From Calliopsis andreniformis (lineage: Eukaryota > Arthropoda > Insecta > Hymenoptera > Andrenidae), in assembly GCF_051401765.1 (NCBI RefSeq), contig NC_135064.1:29526287-29590286 (forward strand): 64,000 nucleotides of DNA. The letters run 5' to 3'. The notes beneath the pieces are model-generated. The model worked only from the letters and a program-made list of their open reading frames with translations, had not been told where the DNA came from and searched no databases. This document shows, piece by piece, positions 39,046 through 53,014 of this stretch (the stretch's first letter is position 1; the number at the start of each line of letters is the position of its first letter). Position numbers and translations under genes: made by a program.

Positions 39046-40026
39046 GACCGCGACACCTCTTCTCGCGAAGTCGACCGCGACGCGCCGCGACACATCGCCG
39101 ACACACCGCCGACACCACCGCGACTCACCCGCACACGCCCGCCCGCCGAGGGGACAGTGCGATCACGGCTTGTCGGACCGCGACACCTCTTCTCGCGAAG
39201 TCGACCGCGACGCGCCGCGACACACCGCCGACACCACCGCGACTCACCCGCACACGCCCGCCCGCCGAGGGGACAGTGCGATCACGGACCGCGACACCTC
39301 TTCTCGCGAAGTCGACCGCGACGCGCCGCGACACATCGCCGACACACCGCAGACACCACCGCGACTCACCCGCACACGCCCGCCCGCCGAGGGGACAGTG
39401 CGATCACGGACCGCGACACCTCTTCTCGCGAAGTCGACCGCGACGCGCCGCGACACATCGCCGACACACCGCCGACACCACCGCGACTCACCCGCACACG
39501 CCCGCCCGCCGAGGGGACAGTGCGATCACGGCTTGTCGGACCGCGACACCTCTTCTCGCGAAGTCGACCGCGACGCGCCGCGACACATCGCCGACACACC
39601 GCCGACACCACCGCGACTCACCCGCACACGCCCGCCCGCCGAGGGGACAGTGCGACCACGGCTTGTCGGACCGCGACACCTCTTCTCGCGAAGTCGACCG
39701 CGACGCGCCGCGACACACCGCCGACACCACCGCGACTCACCCGCACACGCCCGCACACGCCCAGGGGACAGCGCGACCACGGCTTGTCGGACCGCGACAC
39801 CTCTTCTCGCGAAGTCGACCGCGACGCGCCGCGACACACCGCCGACACCACCGCGACTCACCCGCACACGCCCGCCCGCCGAGGGGACAGTGCGATCACG
39901 GACCGCGACACCTCTTCTCGCGAAGTCGACCGCGACGCGCCGCGACACATCGCCGACACACCGCCGACACCACCGCGACTCACCCGCACACGCCCGCCCG
40001 CCGAGGGGACAGTGCGATCACGGCTT
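39046..40026 (+). repeat. GC-rich subrepeat array, unit 6 (8 copies)
   Basis: Eight copies mixing full-length and shortened variants, with starts near 39046, 39176, 39288, 39409, 39539, 39669, 39788 and 39899. Confidence 0.95.
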
Positions 40027-43000
40027 ATCCGCTCGTGCTTTTGCCGAGTCGGATCGCACGAGGAAGTCCTCGAGGAGGGCCTTTTCTTCTTCTTTTCTCT
40101 CTTTCCCCCCTTTTCTCTTCATTCCTTATGATTTTCCACATAGAGGAGAGGCGATTCTTCGGGGAGACTGGAGTGGAGAAATTCCGAAAAACTGAAAAGA
40201 GAATCGGGGTGAGAGTTGTCTTCAACGACTCTAACCTAAAGTAGAAATTAAAGTGAGAATACCTTTTTAATAAATTCAAAAAGATTCTCAAAGGTTTCGG
40301 GATGGAAGGGCTCGAGTCTCTGGTGGAGAATCGCTTCTCGAAATTCTTCAAGCTCATGCGACGCTTCCCTCTCAGCGAAACGAAGTAAAGTAGAGTGTAG
40401 TATAACCTAGAAAATTAAAAGAAAACCACGAGACATTGAAGGAAAGGCGAAACCATACTACTCTGCCTAGTGTGCATGACAGATAGGGCGCTGCTCTGGA
40501 AATGATCTCGAGGACGCGAAAAATTTTACACGAAACTTCCATTCAAGTATTTGATGTGACATTGCAAGGTAGACTATATAGATACGCGAGGATAGAGTTC
40601 TCGAAGAGAGAGAGGTTGGGGGGCTGACTCAAACTGCTGTCGCAAGGCATTTGGATAGAGACGTTGCCCACCTCTCTGCTCTGAGGGTCGTTGCACAAAG
40701 ATAAAAGATACGGTAGAGTCGCGAATTTCCGTCGGACACGAGCGGGGAGAGGGGAGAGCTCAACCGACGGAAGAGAGAGAGGGCGCAGGAGTATGCACTC
40801 TCACGGGAGACCTTTGGAAAACTGTAAATAAAATTGAATATGTTATTTCTTGCTTGACGAAGTCGCTGGCCAAAGCGTGAGGAAAACGCACGGGCGGCGC
40901 GCTGAGGGGGGAGGGAACATGAGCGATGGACGTTTGAAGTTTTTGAGTTTGCTTTGCTGTGAAAGAGTGAGTTTGCTTGCATGACAAATGAAGAGAGAAG
41001 ATCGTAAGCATCAACTGGAAGACTGGGGGGCGGAAGGGAGGGGGCATAGCGAGGGAAATGATTAAATAATTCATTAACTAAGTAACCGAGAGGGCCACGA
41101 AAATTGACGTAAGGGGAAAATGGAAATGCGTAGAAAGATGATACGTTAGAATCGCGACGGCTAGAGGATATACGAGAGGCGAGTAAAATAAACAGGAAAC
41201 CGAAGTGGCGAGGACGGAGATGCGACATTAGAGAGGAGAAGGTCGAGGAGAAAATAAATAGTCGTAAACATGCAGAGGAAAAGTAATTAGGCGCGCCGGG
41301 TAGTTTAGGAATCGTTTTTCAAAATCGAACACTCTGGAAAAATGAGCATTGTAAAAGGGGGGAATTAACGCACAATGCGAAGGCAGGGGCGGTCGGGAAT
41401 AACGGGACTTAGTACAGGTCAGGGAACGAATATTCGTCGGTACGCGGAGAAATAAAATAATAAATGCGAAGAGAATAGGAAATTACTTGAGATAGGACAC
41501 GCGAGAAACAAAAGACGAAACATAGGGACACGGACGGGATGAGCGGGACGAGGAGAAAAATAACAAATAGAATCACGAACGAGTATAGAAATATAAGAAA
41601 ATCGCGAGGCAAATTGATAGAGGCGTAACGCGAGGGACGAGTAGGGCCAAGGAAAGGCATCGAGATACACAATCTAACGTGTGTGCGACTGACGTTTGAT
41701 TAATAAGAAAAGTAGAGTAATTACCGTATCTGGTCGACTGTACAGCTGAGGGGAAGATGCTTTGCGGGTCCCTTCGGCGTATCAGCAATCTGCGAAACTG
41801 TAAAAATAGAAGCTTACATATCGAGATTTGATCGAACGATCAGCGTCGCACTCGCGTCGGGGTGTTTGCGTAACGCGTAGTACGCGAAGATAAAGGAAAT
41901 AGGAACAATCGTAGGGGTAAGAGGATGATAGGGAATACTTTAATTACGATACTAATTGATGTTACGTGACTCGCGGACGAGCTGTCATCGGCGGGAGAGG
42001 TTAAAAGAATCGCGAGAGCCACGCGTGGTCGAGCGGGAAAAACGGGTACAGACGAGCGAGGGTGTAGGTAAAGAAGATCGTTAGCACGAGGGTAAGAGTC
42101 GGTAAAAAGTTAAAGGTAAAGAAACATTAGAGAAGAAGTCAGGTATACCGACGCGAACGAGAGTGTTCGGGCACGACTAGAATAGGGCGGCAACGGCGTT
42201 AAGGAAGGGGCGCGTAAGGGGATTCGGACGGGAACGGAAAGACAGCGCGGACGGACGAGAAATAGATAACTGAGCCGCGAAGGTGCGTAGCCGGAACGCT
42301 AGAACGATAGCAGGGGAAATTCAGATTTTAAATCTTAGGAAAATTCTACACTTATATGCGTGCACACGTGTATATGTGCATGGGCATAAGATAAAACTCA
42401 AATACCGTGCACATACGAATAGCGACGTAAGCAGCGAAAACAGTTGGGAAACCGTACACATCGAAAGTCTGTAATCGTAGAAATTATAATCACGTATAGG
42501 GATATGAATCGGTAAAGATGTCGCGCGGAAACACGAAACGGTATAGAAGAACGAACAGGGGAAAAGGATTCCTAGTCCATAGTCGGGCGGGCGGAACCAG
42601 TAAATCACGGGTGCCGAGCCGGTTGCAGGGCTCGGGGGGAATATCGAAAAGTAGCCGTGGTTAAGCGGCATGCACCGAGGCACCATCCTGGGATGGGTGA
42701 ACGAGCGCATACGCGCTTAGATCCTCCTGAGGCGTTCTCTTGGGAGTGGTATGGTGTCACTCCTTCTTTCTCGGGGAGTTTCACGAGAGTAGAGTGATTC
42801 TTCTTCGCCTATCAAACAGGCAGGCACTCCTCCACCTAGCGGGTGGAGGGACTCGCGGGGAGGGTGGAAAATGCTCTCCACGAGATTTCGAATTTTTCGC
42901 TAACGAGCGAATCGTCAAAAGACAAGTAATTCTCGAGGAAACCCCGAGCGATTGCGAAGAATTATTATTTTTCCCGTTCTTTTCTTTTCTTCTCGCGGAC

Positions 43001-44250
43001 CGCTCATTTGAGCCTCTCCTTTCGTTTGTGGCGTTTTACGGAGGGTCAGGGGAAATTTGGAAAATTCCCGAACAACCGTAGTACGTGAGGGTGATAAAGT
43101 TAAGAGAAAGCGCAGTAAAGAAGGCGAATCGTAAAACGATAAATAGTAGGGACGGTGGAGTGTTGACCAGATGTGCGACGGGTAGATGCATTTTTATACT
43201 TTCTCCCAAGGCCTAAAAATGCTGAAAGAAAAGGGAAAAATCTAAACAAAGAACAGGGAAAGCTGTAAAAAGGCCCGTTCGAAGTTTCACGCTCGTGAAG
43301 GACTGCAGATGTCCGAAAACACGTGCGAGAAACAATTACAGAGAACGTTCGAGAAGACTTTCCTTTTTCTTTGAATGGAGAATCTCGAGAGCATTTTTGA
43401 AGGAAGGTTTAGGAGACAATCGCGTAAGGGTGGCCACGTGCTCTTCGGCGTCACTCGCTCGATTGTTCGAATCGGTCATCTGTTTCTTGTCGTTGGACAT
43501 CGTTTCCCTGCCTAGAGAAAGGGGATGGGACGGAATGAGGAGCTGGCCGAACAATGGCGAGGTCAAACGAGAAATCTTCAACGAGTCATTTTTAATTCCT
43601 TACAAAACGTTGCTCGCACGCTCTCTTCCGTTCGGGTAAAATCACGCCTGGTAACGGGAGATTTTCGACTTCGTCTTCTGGTACGCATGCTGCGGCTGTC
43701 TCGCTTCGTCCCCTCTACGGCACGCTTCTCGTCGGCATGGGTGGAGGGACAACGACGAACGAGAAGAGTCGAGATACTTACAAAATGGCGGCTTCTCGGA
43801 GGAGGGTGGTACCGGCGTTCGTATGCACCCTCGGGGAAGTTCGATGCCTGGAAGGTAGAGAGGGGGTACAGGAGCACGGCCTCCACCGGAGGCGGCGGTG
43901 GAGGCGCCGATCAGTGCTGACCAGTCTTCCGACGTGAAAGCATCCCGAGCATCCAAAGCATTCTTTATCGACTTCCGAGTCTTCTCTCGCGTATGAACAC
44001 TTAGTGTTTGTCGTGTGTGCGTGGTGACATCGCTAGCGACGCGATCAGTGAAGCGAATATATTTGGACGTTATCGCATTCGTCTTCTATCGAAAAACTCT
44101 GAACACTTATAGTGACAATTTGACTTGAGCTTGGACTCTTTGTATTTGTGTGCGCAGTGATTCACACGAGGTCCAGACGAACAACTGCGAGGGGACGCAA
44201 AGGCCGCCGTGCTTCAAAGCTCGTGAAGGTAGGAAACTGATTCATCTCAA

Positions 44251-45128
44251 CGTATAACGCGAAGAAATAACGAGGGAGTTGCCTTCCGTGACTTTCACGG
44301 ACGAAGAGGAGCATTCTTCGTCTCCTCTTTACCACTTCGTCCCCAGTAAAAGCTGCTATCGTCGTTATTCTCTTCTTCTTCATTCTTCTTCCTCCTCATT
44401 TTTCTTCTTCTTCGTCGTCTGCGTCTCGACAGTTGTTCTTCTCTGCTCTTGTCTCTCACTCTCGCGCTCGTTCTCAACGGTACACACCTACGAGAAAAGA
44501 AGAATTTACAAACGAATCGGGGAAGAATTTTCAATACGTATAACGCGAAGAAATAACGAGGGAGTTGCCTTCCGTGACTTTCACGGACGAAGAGGAGCAT
44601 TCTTCGTCTCCTTTTTACCACTTCGTCCCCAGTAAAAGCTGCTATCGTCGTTATTCTCTTCTTCTTCATTCTTCTTCTTCCTCCTCATTTTTCTTCTTCT
44701 TCGTCGTCTGCGTCTCGACAGTGGTTCTTCTCTGCTCTTGTCTCTCACTCTCGCGCTCGTTCTCAACGGTACACACCTACGAGAAAAGAAGAATTTACAA
44801 ACGAATCGGGGAAGAATTTTCAATACGTATAACGCGAAGAAATAACGAGGGAGTTGCCTTCCGTGACTTTCACGGACGAAGAGGAGCATTCTTCGTCTCC
44901 TCTTTACCACTTCGTCCTCAGTAAAAACTGCTATCGTCGTTGCTATCATCGTCAGCATTATTCTTCTCCTCTTCATTCTTCTTCCTCCTCATCGTTCTTC
45001 TTCTTCTTCTTCGTCCGCGTCTCGACAGCTGTTCTTCTCCGCCCTTGTCTCTCGCTCTCTCGCTCGACGATACACACCTACGGGAAAAGAAGAATTTACA
45101 AAAGAGTCGGGGAAAAACTTTCGATACG
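44251..45128 (+). repeat. CT-rich subrepeat array, unit 7 (3 copies)
   Basis: Copies begin at 44251, 44537 and 44826. The last is the terminal type. Confidence 0.93.
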
Positions 45129-46287
45129 AGATCGCGATCGGTTTGAGTGCGCGGTGCACACGAGGGTAGAATTTACTCGCGAACGGGGACGCGCGCTTTT
45201 AACGGAACGACTACAGAAATCAGGGGACAGCAAGGACACAGACTCGCGGCAGCTCTCGAACCCAACCGCCCCTCCACGCGGATTCTTCCATATTTTCGCG
45301 TGTCAGAATTAGCTTTTTAACAATTCGATTATCGAGCCGCGGGGGAACCTCGAACGAATCCTAGAAGAAGACGCCACGGGGCCACGAGAGATTCGTCCTA
45401 CACGGCTCTCTCTCTATTGCTTAAGAATCTGGAGAGAACGGAAGGAAAAGGAACGTTGACGCGTTGACTTCCAGCGTAGAGATAGTACAAAGGCCCGTGG
45501 TGTCTCGAGGGAGAAAAATTCGAATCACCCGCGGAGAGGAATGCCGGGAAAAAGGAAAAACATCAAGCGACAATCATTTTTCTTCACTGCTTCACTACTT
45601 TCCAGCGCGAAGCGTTCCGTCGGGAAAATAGTTTTTCAAAAAAAAAAAAACAAGAGTAGCGTAGCTTCAAGTTCGTTTCCTACCCGTCGCGGGACGTCGA
45701 AGGGTGACGAAACCACACAGCACTGCCCGAACGGGCTAACATGATAGGGCGTCGCTTCGGAGACGATCTCGGGATAAGTCCGTAGAATACAGAACCGCGA
45801 GACGTCGAAGAAGGGCGAAACCATAATTCACTGCCCGCGAGGGTTAGCTATACAGGGCGCTGCTTCTGAGACGATCTCGCGGACTTGCTCGCACGAGGGG
45901 ATGGATTTCTCCCCCTCTCATACTAACTAATTACAATTGGCGTCGTCCCCTTATGGCGAACGCCTCGATGATGAGAGCCTCGATCACTGGATCCGCGGAC
46001 GGCAGAGGGGCTAGCCCGTAGAAGCACGCGGTAGAGTTCTCGCCCACCCCACTTGCAGTAGAGTCACGCGGGGACGACGCCCACCGGGCTACTCGCCGAC
46101 GGCGCGGAGCGCAGCGACAGGGGGGCGCGACGAATCACACACACACCGCCGGGCACCTCTTCGACGCGACCGAGACACGCGCCGACGGTCACCCCTTCGG
46201 CGCGGCGTCCACACGCGCCGACGGTCACTTCTTCTCGCCGCGACACACCCGCGCACGCCCAGGGGACAGCGCGACCACGGCTTGTCG

Positions 46288-46524
46288 GACCGCGACACCT
46301 CTTCTCGCGAAGTCGACCGCGACGCGCCGCGACACACCGCCGACACCACCGCGACTCACCCGCACACGCCCGCCCGCCGAGGGGACAGTGCGATCACGGA
46401 CCGCGACACCTCTTCTCGCGAAGTCGACCGCGACGTGCCGCGACACATCGCCGACACACCGCAGACACCACCGCGACTCACCCGCACACGCCCGCCCGCC
46501 GAGGGGACAGTGCGATCACGGCTT
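46288..46524 (+). repeat. GC-rich subrepeat array, unit 7 (2 copies)
   Basis: Two copies, beginning at 46288 and 46398. Confidence 0.95.
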
Positions 46525-49500
46525 ATCCGCTCGTGCTTTTGCCGAGTCGGATCGCACGAGGAAGTCCTCGAGGAGGGCCTTTTCTTCTTCTTTTCTCTCT
46601 TTCCCCCCTTTTCTCTTCATTCCTTATGATTTTCCACATAGAGGAGAGGCGATTCTTCGGGGAGACTGGAGTGGAGAAATTCCGAAAAACTGAAAAGAGA
46701 ATCGGGGTGAGAGTTGTCTTCAACGACTCTAACCTAAAGTAGAAATTAAAGTGAGAATACCTTTTTAATAAATTCAAAAAGATTCTCAAAGGTTTCGGGA
46801 TGGAAGGGCTCGAGTCTCTGGTGGAGAATCGCTTCTCGAAATTCTTCAAGCTCATGCGACGCTTCCCTCTCAGCGAAACGAAGTAAAGTAGAGTGTAGTA
46901 TAACCTAGAAAATTAAAAGAAAACCACGAGACATTGAAGGAAAGGCGAAACCATACTACTCTGCCTAGTGTGCATGACAGATAGGGCGCTGCTCTGGAAA
47001 TGATCTCGAGGACGCGAAAAATTTTACACGAAACTTCCATTCAAGTATTTGATGTGACATTGCAAGGTAGACTATATAGATACGCGAGGATAGAGTTCTC
47101 GAAGAGAGAGAGGTTGGGGGGCTGACTCAAACTGCTGTCGCAAGGCATTTGGATAGAGACGTTGCCCACCTCTCTGCTCTGAGGGTCGTTGCACAAAGAT
47201 AAAAGATACGGTAGAGTCGCGAATTTCCGTCGGACACGAGCGGGGAGAGGGGAGAGCTCAACCGACGGAAGAGAGAGAGGGCGCAGGAGTATGCACTCTC
47301 ACGGGAGACCTTTGGAAAACTGTAAATAAAATTGAATATGTTATTTCTTGCTTGACGAAGTCGCTGGCCAAAGCGTGAGGAAAACGCACGGGCGGCGCGC
47401 TGAGGGGGGAGGGAACATGAGCGATGGACGTTTGAAGTTTTTGAGTTTGCTTTGCTGTGAAAGAGTGAGTTTGCTTGCATGACAAATGAAGAGAGAAGAT
47501 CGTAAGCATCAACTGGAAGACTGGGGGGCGGAAGGGAGGGGGCATAGCGAGGGAAATGATTAAATAATTCATTAACTAAGTAACCGAGAGGGCCACGAAA
47601 ATTGACGTAAGGGGAAAATGGAAATGCGTAGAAAGATGATACGTTAGAATCGCGACGGCTAGAGGATATACGAGAGGCGAGTAAAATAAACAGGAAACCG
47701 AAGTGGCGAGGACGGAGATGCGACATTAGAGAGGAGAAGGTCGAGGAGAAAATAAATAGTCGTAAACATGCAGAGGAAAAGTAATTAGGCGCGCCGGGTA
47801 GTTTAGGAATCGTTTTTCAAAATCGAACACTCTGGAAAAATGAGCATTGTAAAAGGGGGGAATTAACGCACAATGCGAAGGCAGGGGCGGTCGGGAATAA
47901 CGGGACTTAGTACAGGTCAGGGAACGAATATTCGTCGGTACGCGGAGAAATAAAATAATAAATGCGAAGAGAATAGGAAATTACTTGAGATAGGACACGC
48001 GAGAAACAAAAGACGAAACATAGGGACACGGACGGGATGAGCGGGACGAGGAGAAAAATAACAAATAGAATCACGAACGAGTATAGAAATATAAGAAAAT
48101 CGCGAGGCAAATTGATAGAGGCGTAACGCGAGGGACGAGTAGGGCCAAGGAAAGGCATCGAGATACACAATCTAACGTGTGTGCGACTGACGTTTGATTA
48201 ATAAGAAAAGTAGAGTAATTACCGTATCTGGTCGACTGTACAGCTGAGGGGAAGATGCTTTGCGGGTCCCTTCGGCGTATCAGCAATCTGCGAAACTGTA
48301 AAAATAGAAGCTTACATATCGAGATTTGATCGAACGATCAGCGTCGCACTCGCGTCGGGGTGTTTGCGTAACGCGTAGTACGCGAAGATAAAGGAAATAG
48401 GAACAATCGTAGGGGTAAGAGGATGATAGGGAATACTTTAATTACGATACTAATTGATGTTACGTGACTCGCGGACGAGCTGTCATCGGCGGGAGAGGTT
48501 AAAAGAATCGCGAGAGCCACGCGTGGTCGAGCGGGAAAAACGGGTACAGACGAGCGAGGGTGTAGGTAAAGAAGATCGTTAGCACGAGGGTAAGAGTCGG
48601 TAAAAAGTTAAAGGTAAAGAAACATTAGAGAAGAAGTCAGGTATACCGACGCGAACGAGAGTGTTCGGGCACGACTAGAATAGGGCGGCAACGGCGTTAA
48701 GGAAGGGGCGCGTAAGGGGATTCGGACGGGAACGGAAAGACAGCGCGGACGGACGAGAAATAGATAACTGAGCCGCGAAGGTGCGTAGCCGGAACGCTAG
48801 AACGATAGCAGGGGAAATTCAGACTTTAAATCTTAGGAAAATTCTACACTTATATGCGTGCACACGTGTATATGTGCATGGGCATAAGATAAAACTCAAA
48901 TACCGTGCACATACGAATAGCGACGTAAGCAGCGAAAACAGTTGGGAAACCGTACACATCGAAAGTCTGTAATCGTAGAAATTATAATCACGTATAGGGA
49001 TATGAATCGGTAAAGATGTCGCGCGGAAACACGAAACGGTATAGAAGAACGAACAGGGGAAAAGGATTCCTAGTCCATAGTCGGGCGGGCGGAACCAGTA
49101 AATCACGGGTGCCGAGCCGGTTGCAGGGCTCGGGGGGAATATCGAAAAGTAGCCGTGGTTAAGCGGCATGCACCGAGGCACCATCCTGGGATGGGTGAAC
49201 GAGCGCATACGCGCTTAGATCCTCCTGAGGCGTTCTCTTGGGAGTGGTATGGTGTCACTCCTTCTTTCTCGGGGAGTTTCACGAGAGTAGAGTGATTCTT
49301 CTTCGCCTATCAAACAGGCAGGCACTCCTCCACCTAGCGGGTGGAGGGACTCGCGGGGAGGGTGGAAAATGCTCTCCACGAGATTTCGAATTTTTCGCTA
49401 ACGAGCGAATCGTCAAAAGACAAGTAATTCTCGAGGAAACCCCGAGCGATTGCGAAGAATTATTATTTTTCCCGTTCTTTTCTTCTCTTCTCACGGACCG

Positions 49501-50750
49501 CTCATTTGAGCCTCTCCTTTCGATTGTGGCGTCTTACGGAGGGTCAGGGGAAATTTGGAAAATTCCCGAAGAACCGTAGTACGTGAGGGTGATAAAAGTT
49601 AAGAGAAAGCGCAGTAAAGAAGGCGAATCGTAAAACGATAAATAGTAGGGACGGTGGAGTGTTGACCAGATGTGCGACGGGTAGATGCATTTTTATACTT
49701 TCTCTCAAGGCCTAAAAATGCTGAAAGAAAAGGGAAAAATCTAAACAAAGAACAGGGAAAGCTGTAAAAAGGCCCGTTCGAAGTTTCACGCTCGTGAAGG
49801 ACTGCAGATGTCCGAAAACACGTGCGAGAAACAATTAACAGAGAACGTTCGAGAAGACTTTCCTTTTTCTTTGAATGGAGAATCTCGAGAGCATTTTTGA
49901 AGGAAGGTTTAGGAGACAATCGCGTAAGGGTGGCCACGTGCTCTTCGTCGTCACTCGCTCGATTGTTCGAATCGGTCATCTGTTTCTTGTCGTTGGACAT
50001 CGTTTCCCTGCCTAGAGACAGGGGATGGGACGGAATGAGGAGCTGGCCGAACAATGGCGAGGTCAAACGAGAAATCTTCAACGAGTCATTTTTAATTCCT
50101 TACAAAACGTTGCTCGCACGCTCTCTTCCGTTCGGGTAAAATCACGCCTGGTAACGGGAGATTTTCGACTTCGTCTTCTGGTACGCATGCTGCGGCTGTC
50201 TCGCTTCGTCCCCTCTACGGCACGCTTCTCGTCGGCATGGGTGGAGGGACAACGACGAACGAGAAGAGTCGAGATACTTACAAAATGGCGGCTTCTCGGA
50301 GGAGGGTGGTACCGGCGTTCGTATGCACCCTCGGGGAAGTTCGATGCCTGGAAGGTAGAGAGGGGGTACAGGAGCACGGCCTCCACCGGAGGCGGCGGTG
50401 GAGGCGCCGATCAGTGCTGACCAGTCTTCCGACGTGAAAGCATCCCGAGCATCCAAAGCATTCTTTATCGACTTCCGAGTCTTCTCTCGCGTATGAACAC
50501 TTAGTGTTTGTCGTGTGTGCGTGGTGACATCGCTAGCGACGCGATCAGTGAAGCGAATATATTTGGACGTTATCGCATTCGTCTTCTATCGAAAAACTCT
50601 GAACACTTATAGTGACAATTTGACTTGAGCTTGGACTCTTTGTATTTGTGTGCGCAGTGATTCACACGAGGTCCAGACGAACAACTGCGAGGGGACGCAA
50701 AGGCCGCCGTGCTTCAAAGCTCGTGAAGGTAGGAAACTGATTCATCTCAA

Positions 50751-51625
50751 CGTATAACGCGAAGAAATAACGAGGGAGTTGCCTTCCGTGACTTTCACGG
50801 ACGAAGAGGAGCATTCTTCGTCTCCTCTTTACCACTTCGTCCCCAGTAAAAGCTGCTATCGTCGTTATTCTCTTCTTCTTCATTCTTCTTCCTCCTCATT
50901 TTTCTTCTTCTTCGTCGTCTGCGTCTCGACAGTTGTTCTTCTCCGCTCTTGTCTCTCACTCTCGCGCTCGTTCTCAACGGTACACACCTACGAGAAAAGA
51001 AGAATTTACAAACGAATCGGGGAAGAATTTTCAATACGTATAACGCGAAGAAATAACGAGGGAGTTGCCTTCCGTGACTTTCACGGACGAAGAGGAGCAT
51101 TCTTCGTCTCCTCTCTACCACTTCGTCCCCAGTAAAAGCTGCTATCGTCGTTATTCTCTTCTTCTTCATTCTTCTTCCTCCTCATTTTTCTTCTTCTTCG
51201 TCGTCTGCGTCTCGACAGTTGTTCTTCTCTGCTCTTGTCTCTCACTCTCGCGCTCGTTCTCAACGGTACACACCTACGAGAAAAGAAGAATTTACAAACG
51301 AATCGGGGAAGAATTTTCAATACGTATAACGCGAAGAAATAACGAGGGAGTTGCCTTCCGTGACTTTCACGGACGAAGAGGAGCATTCTTCGTCTCCTCT
51401 TTACCACTTCGTCCTCAGTAAAAACTGCTATCGTCGTTGCTATCATCGTCAGCATTATTCTTCTCCTCTTCATTCTTCTTCCTCCTCATCGTTCTTCTTC
51501 TTCTTCTTCGTCCGCGTCTCGACAGCTGTTCTTCTCCGCCCTTGTCTCTCGCTCTCTCGCTCGACGATACACACCTACGGGAAAAGAAGAATTTACAAAA
51601 GAGTCGGGGAGGAACCTTCGATACG
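50751..51625 (+). repeat. CT-rich subrepeat array, unit 8 (3 copies)
   Basis: Copies begin at 50751, 51037 and 51323. The last is the terminal type. Confidence 0.93.
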
Positions 51626-52777
51626 AGATCGCGATCGGCTTGAGTGCGCGGTGCACACGAGGGTAGAATTTACTCGCGAACGGGGACGCGCGTTTTTAAC
51701 GGAACGACTACAGAAATCAGGGGGCAGCAACCGTACAGACTCGCGATAGCTCTCGAACCCAACCACCCCTCCATGCGGATTCTTCCATATTTTCGCGTGT
51801 CAAAATTAGCTTTTTAACAATTCGATTATCGAGCCGCGGGGGAACCTCGAACGAATCCTAGAAGAAGACGCCACGGGGCCACGAGAGAATCGTCTTACAC
51901 GGCTCTCTCTCTGTTGCTTAAGAATCTGGAGAAAACGGAAGGAAAAGGAACGTTGACGCGTTAACTTCCGGCGTAGAGATAGTACAAAGGCCCGTGGTGT
52001 CTCGAGGGAGAAAAATTCGAATCACCTGCGGAGAGGAATGCCGGGAAAAAGGAAAAAACATCAAGCGACAATCATTTTTCTTCACTGCTTCACTACTTTC
52101 CAGCGCGAAGCGTTCCGTCGGGAAAATAGTTTTCGAAAAACAAGAGTAGCGTAGCTTCAAGTTCGTTTCCTACCCGTCGCGGGACGTCGAAGGGTGACGA
52201 AACCACACAGCACTGCCCGAACGGGCTAACATGATAGGGCGTCGCTTCGGAGACGATCTCGGGATAAGTCCGTAGAATACAGAACCGCGAGACGTCGAAG
52301 AAGGGCGAAACCATAATTCACTGCCCGCGAGGGTTAGCTATACAGGGCGCTGCTTCCGAGACGATCTCGCGGACTTGCTCGCACGAGGGGATGGATTTCT
52401 CCCCCTCTCATACTAACTAATTACAATTGGCGTCGTCCCCTTATGGCGAACGCCTCGATGATGAGAGCCTCGATCACTGGATCCGCGGACGGCAGAGGGG
52501 CTAGCCCGTAGAAGCACGCGGTAGAGTTCTCGCCCACCCCACTTGCAGTAGAGTCACGCGGGGACGACGCCCACCGGGCTACTCGCCGACGGCGCGGAGC
52601 GCAGCGACAGGGGGGCGCGACGAATCACACACACACCGCCGGGCACCTCTTCGACGCGACCGAGACACGCGCCGACGGTCACCCCTTCGGCGCGGCGTCC
52701 ACACGCGCCGACGGTCACTTCTTCTCGCCGCGACACACCCGCGCACGCCCAGGGGACAGCGCGACCACGGCTTGTCG

Positions 52778-53014
52778 GACCGCGACACCTCTTCTCGCGA
52801 AGTCGACCGCGACGCGCCGCGACACACCGCCGACACCACCGCGACTCACCCGCACACGCCCGCCCGCCGAGGGGACAGTGCGATCACGGACCGCGACACC
52901 TCTTCTCGCGAAGTCGACCGCGACGCGCCGCGACACATCGCCGACACACCGCCGACACCACCGCGACTCACCCGCACACGCCCGCCCGCCGAGGGGACAG
53001 TGCGATCACGGCTT
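52778..53014 (+). repeat. GC-rich subrepeat array, unit 8 (2 copies)
   Basis: Two copies, beginning at 52778 and 52888, with the same arrangement as unit 7. Confidence 0.95.

Larger units (their letters stand above)
34241..41199. repeat. Array unit 6 (6959 bp)
   Basis: Two CT-rich and eight GC-rich subrepeats. Its last ~1.1 kb (from about 40,025) shares rare variants with the same part of unit 7. Confidence 0.95.
41200..47697. repeat. Array unit 7 (6498 bp)
   Basis: Three CT-rich and two GC-rich subrepeats. It is nearly identical to unit 8 at a displacement of 6498 bp, and both share private variants such as CACGGGTGCCGAG instead of CACGGGGGCCGAG. Confidence 0.95.

Noticed and set aside
39040..40244. 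Long ORFs (over 300 codons) across the GC subrepeats
   Set aside because: Several frames on both strands are open simultaneously because the repeats almost lack stop codons. Subrepeat lengths are not multiples of three and copy number varies, so no protein is preserved.
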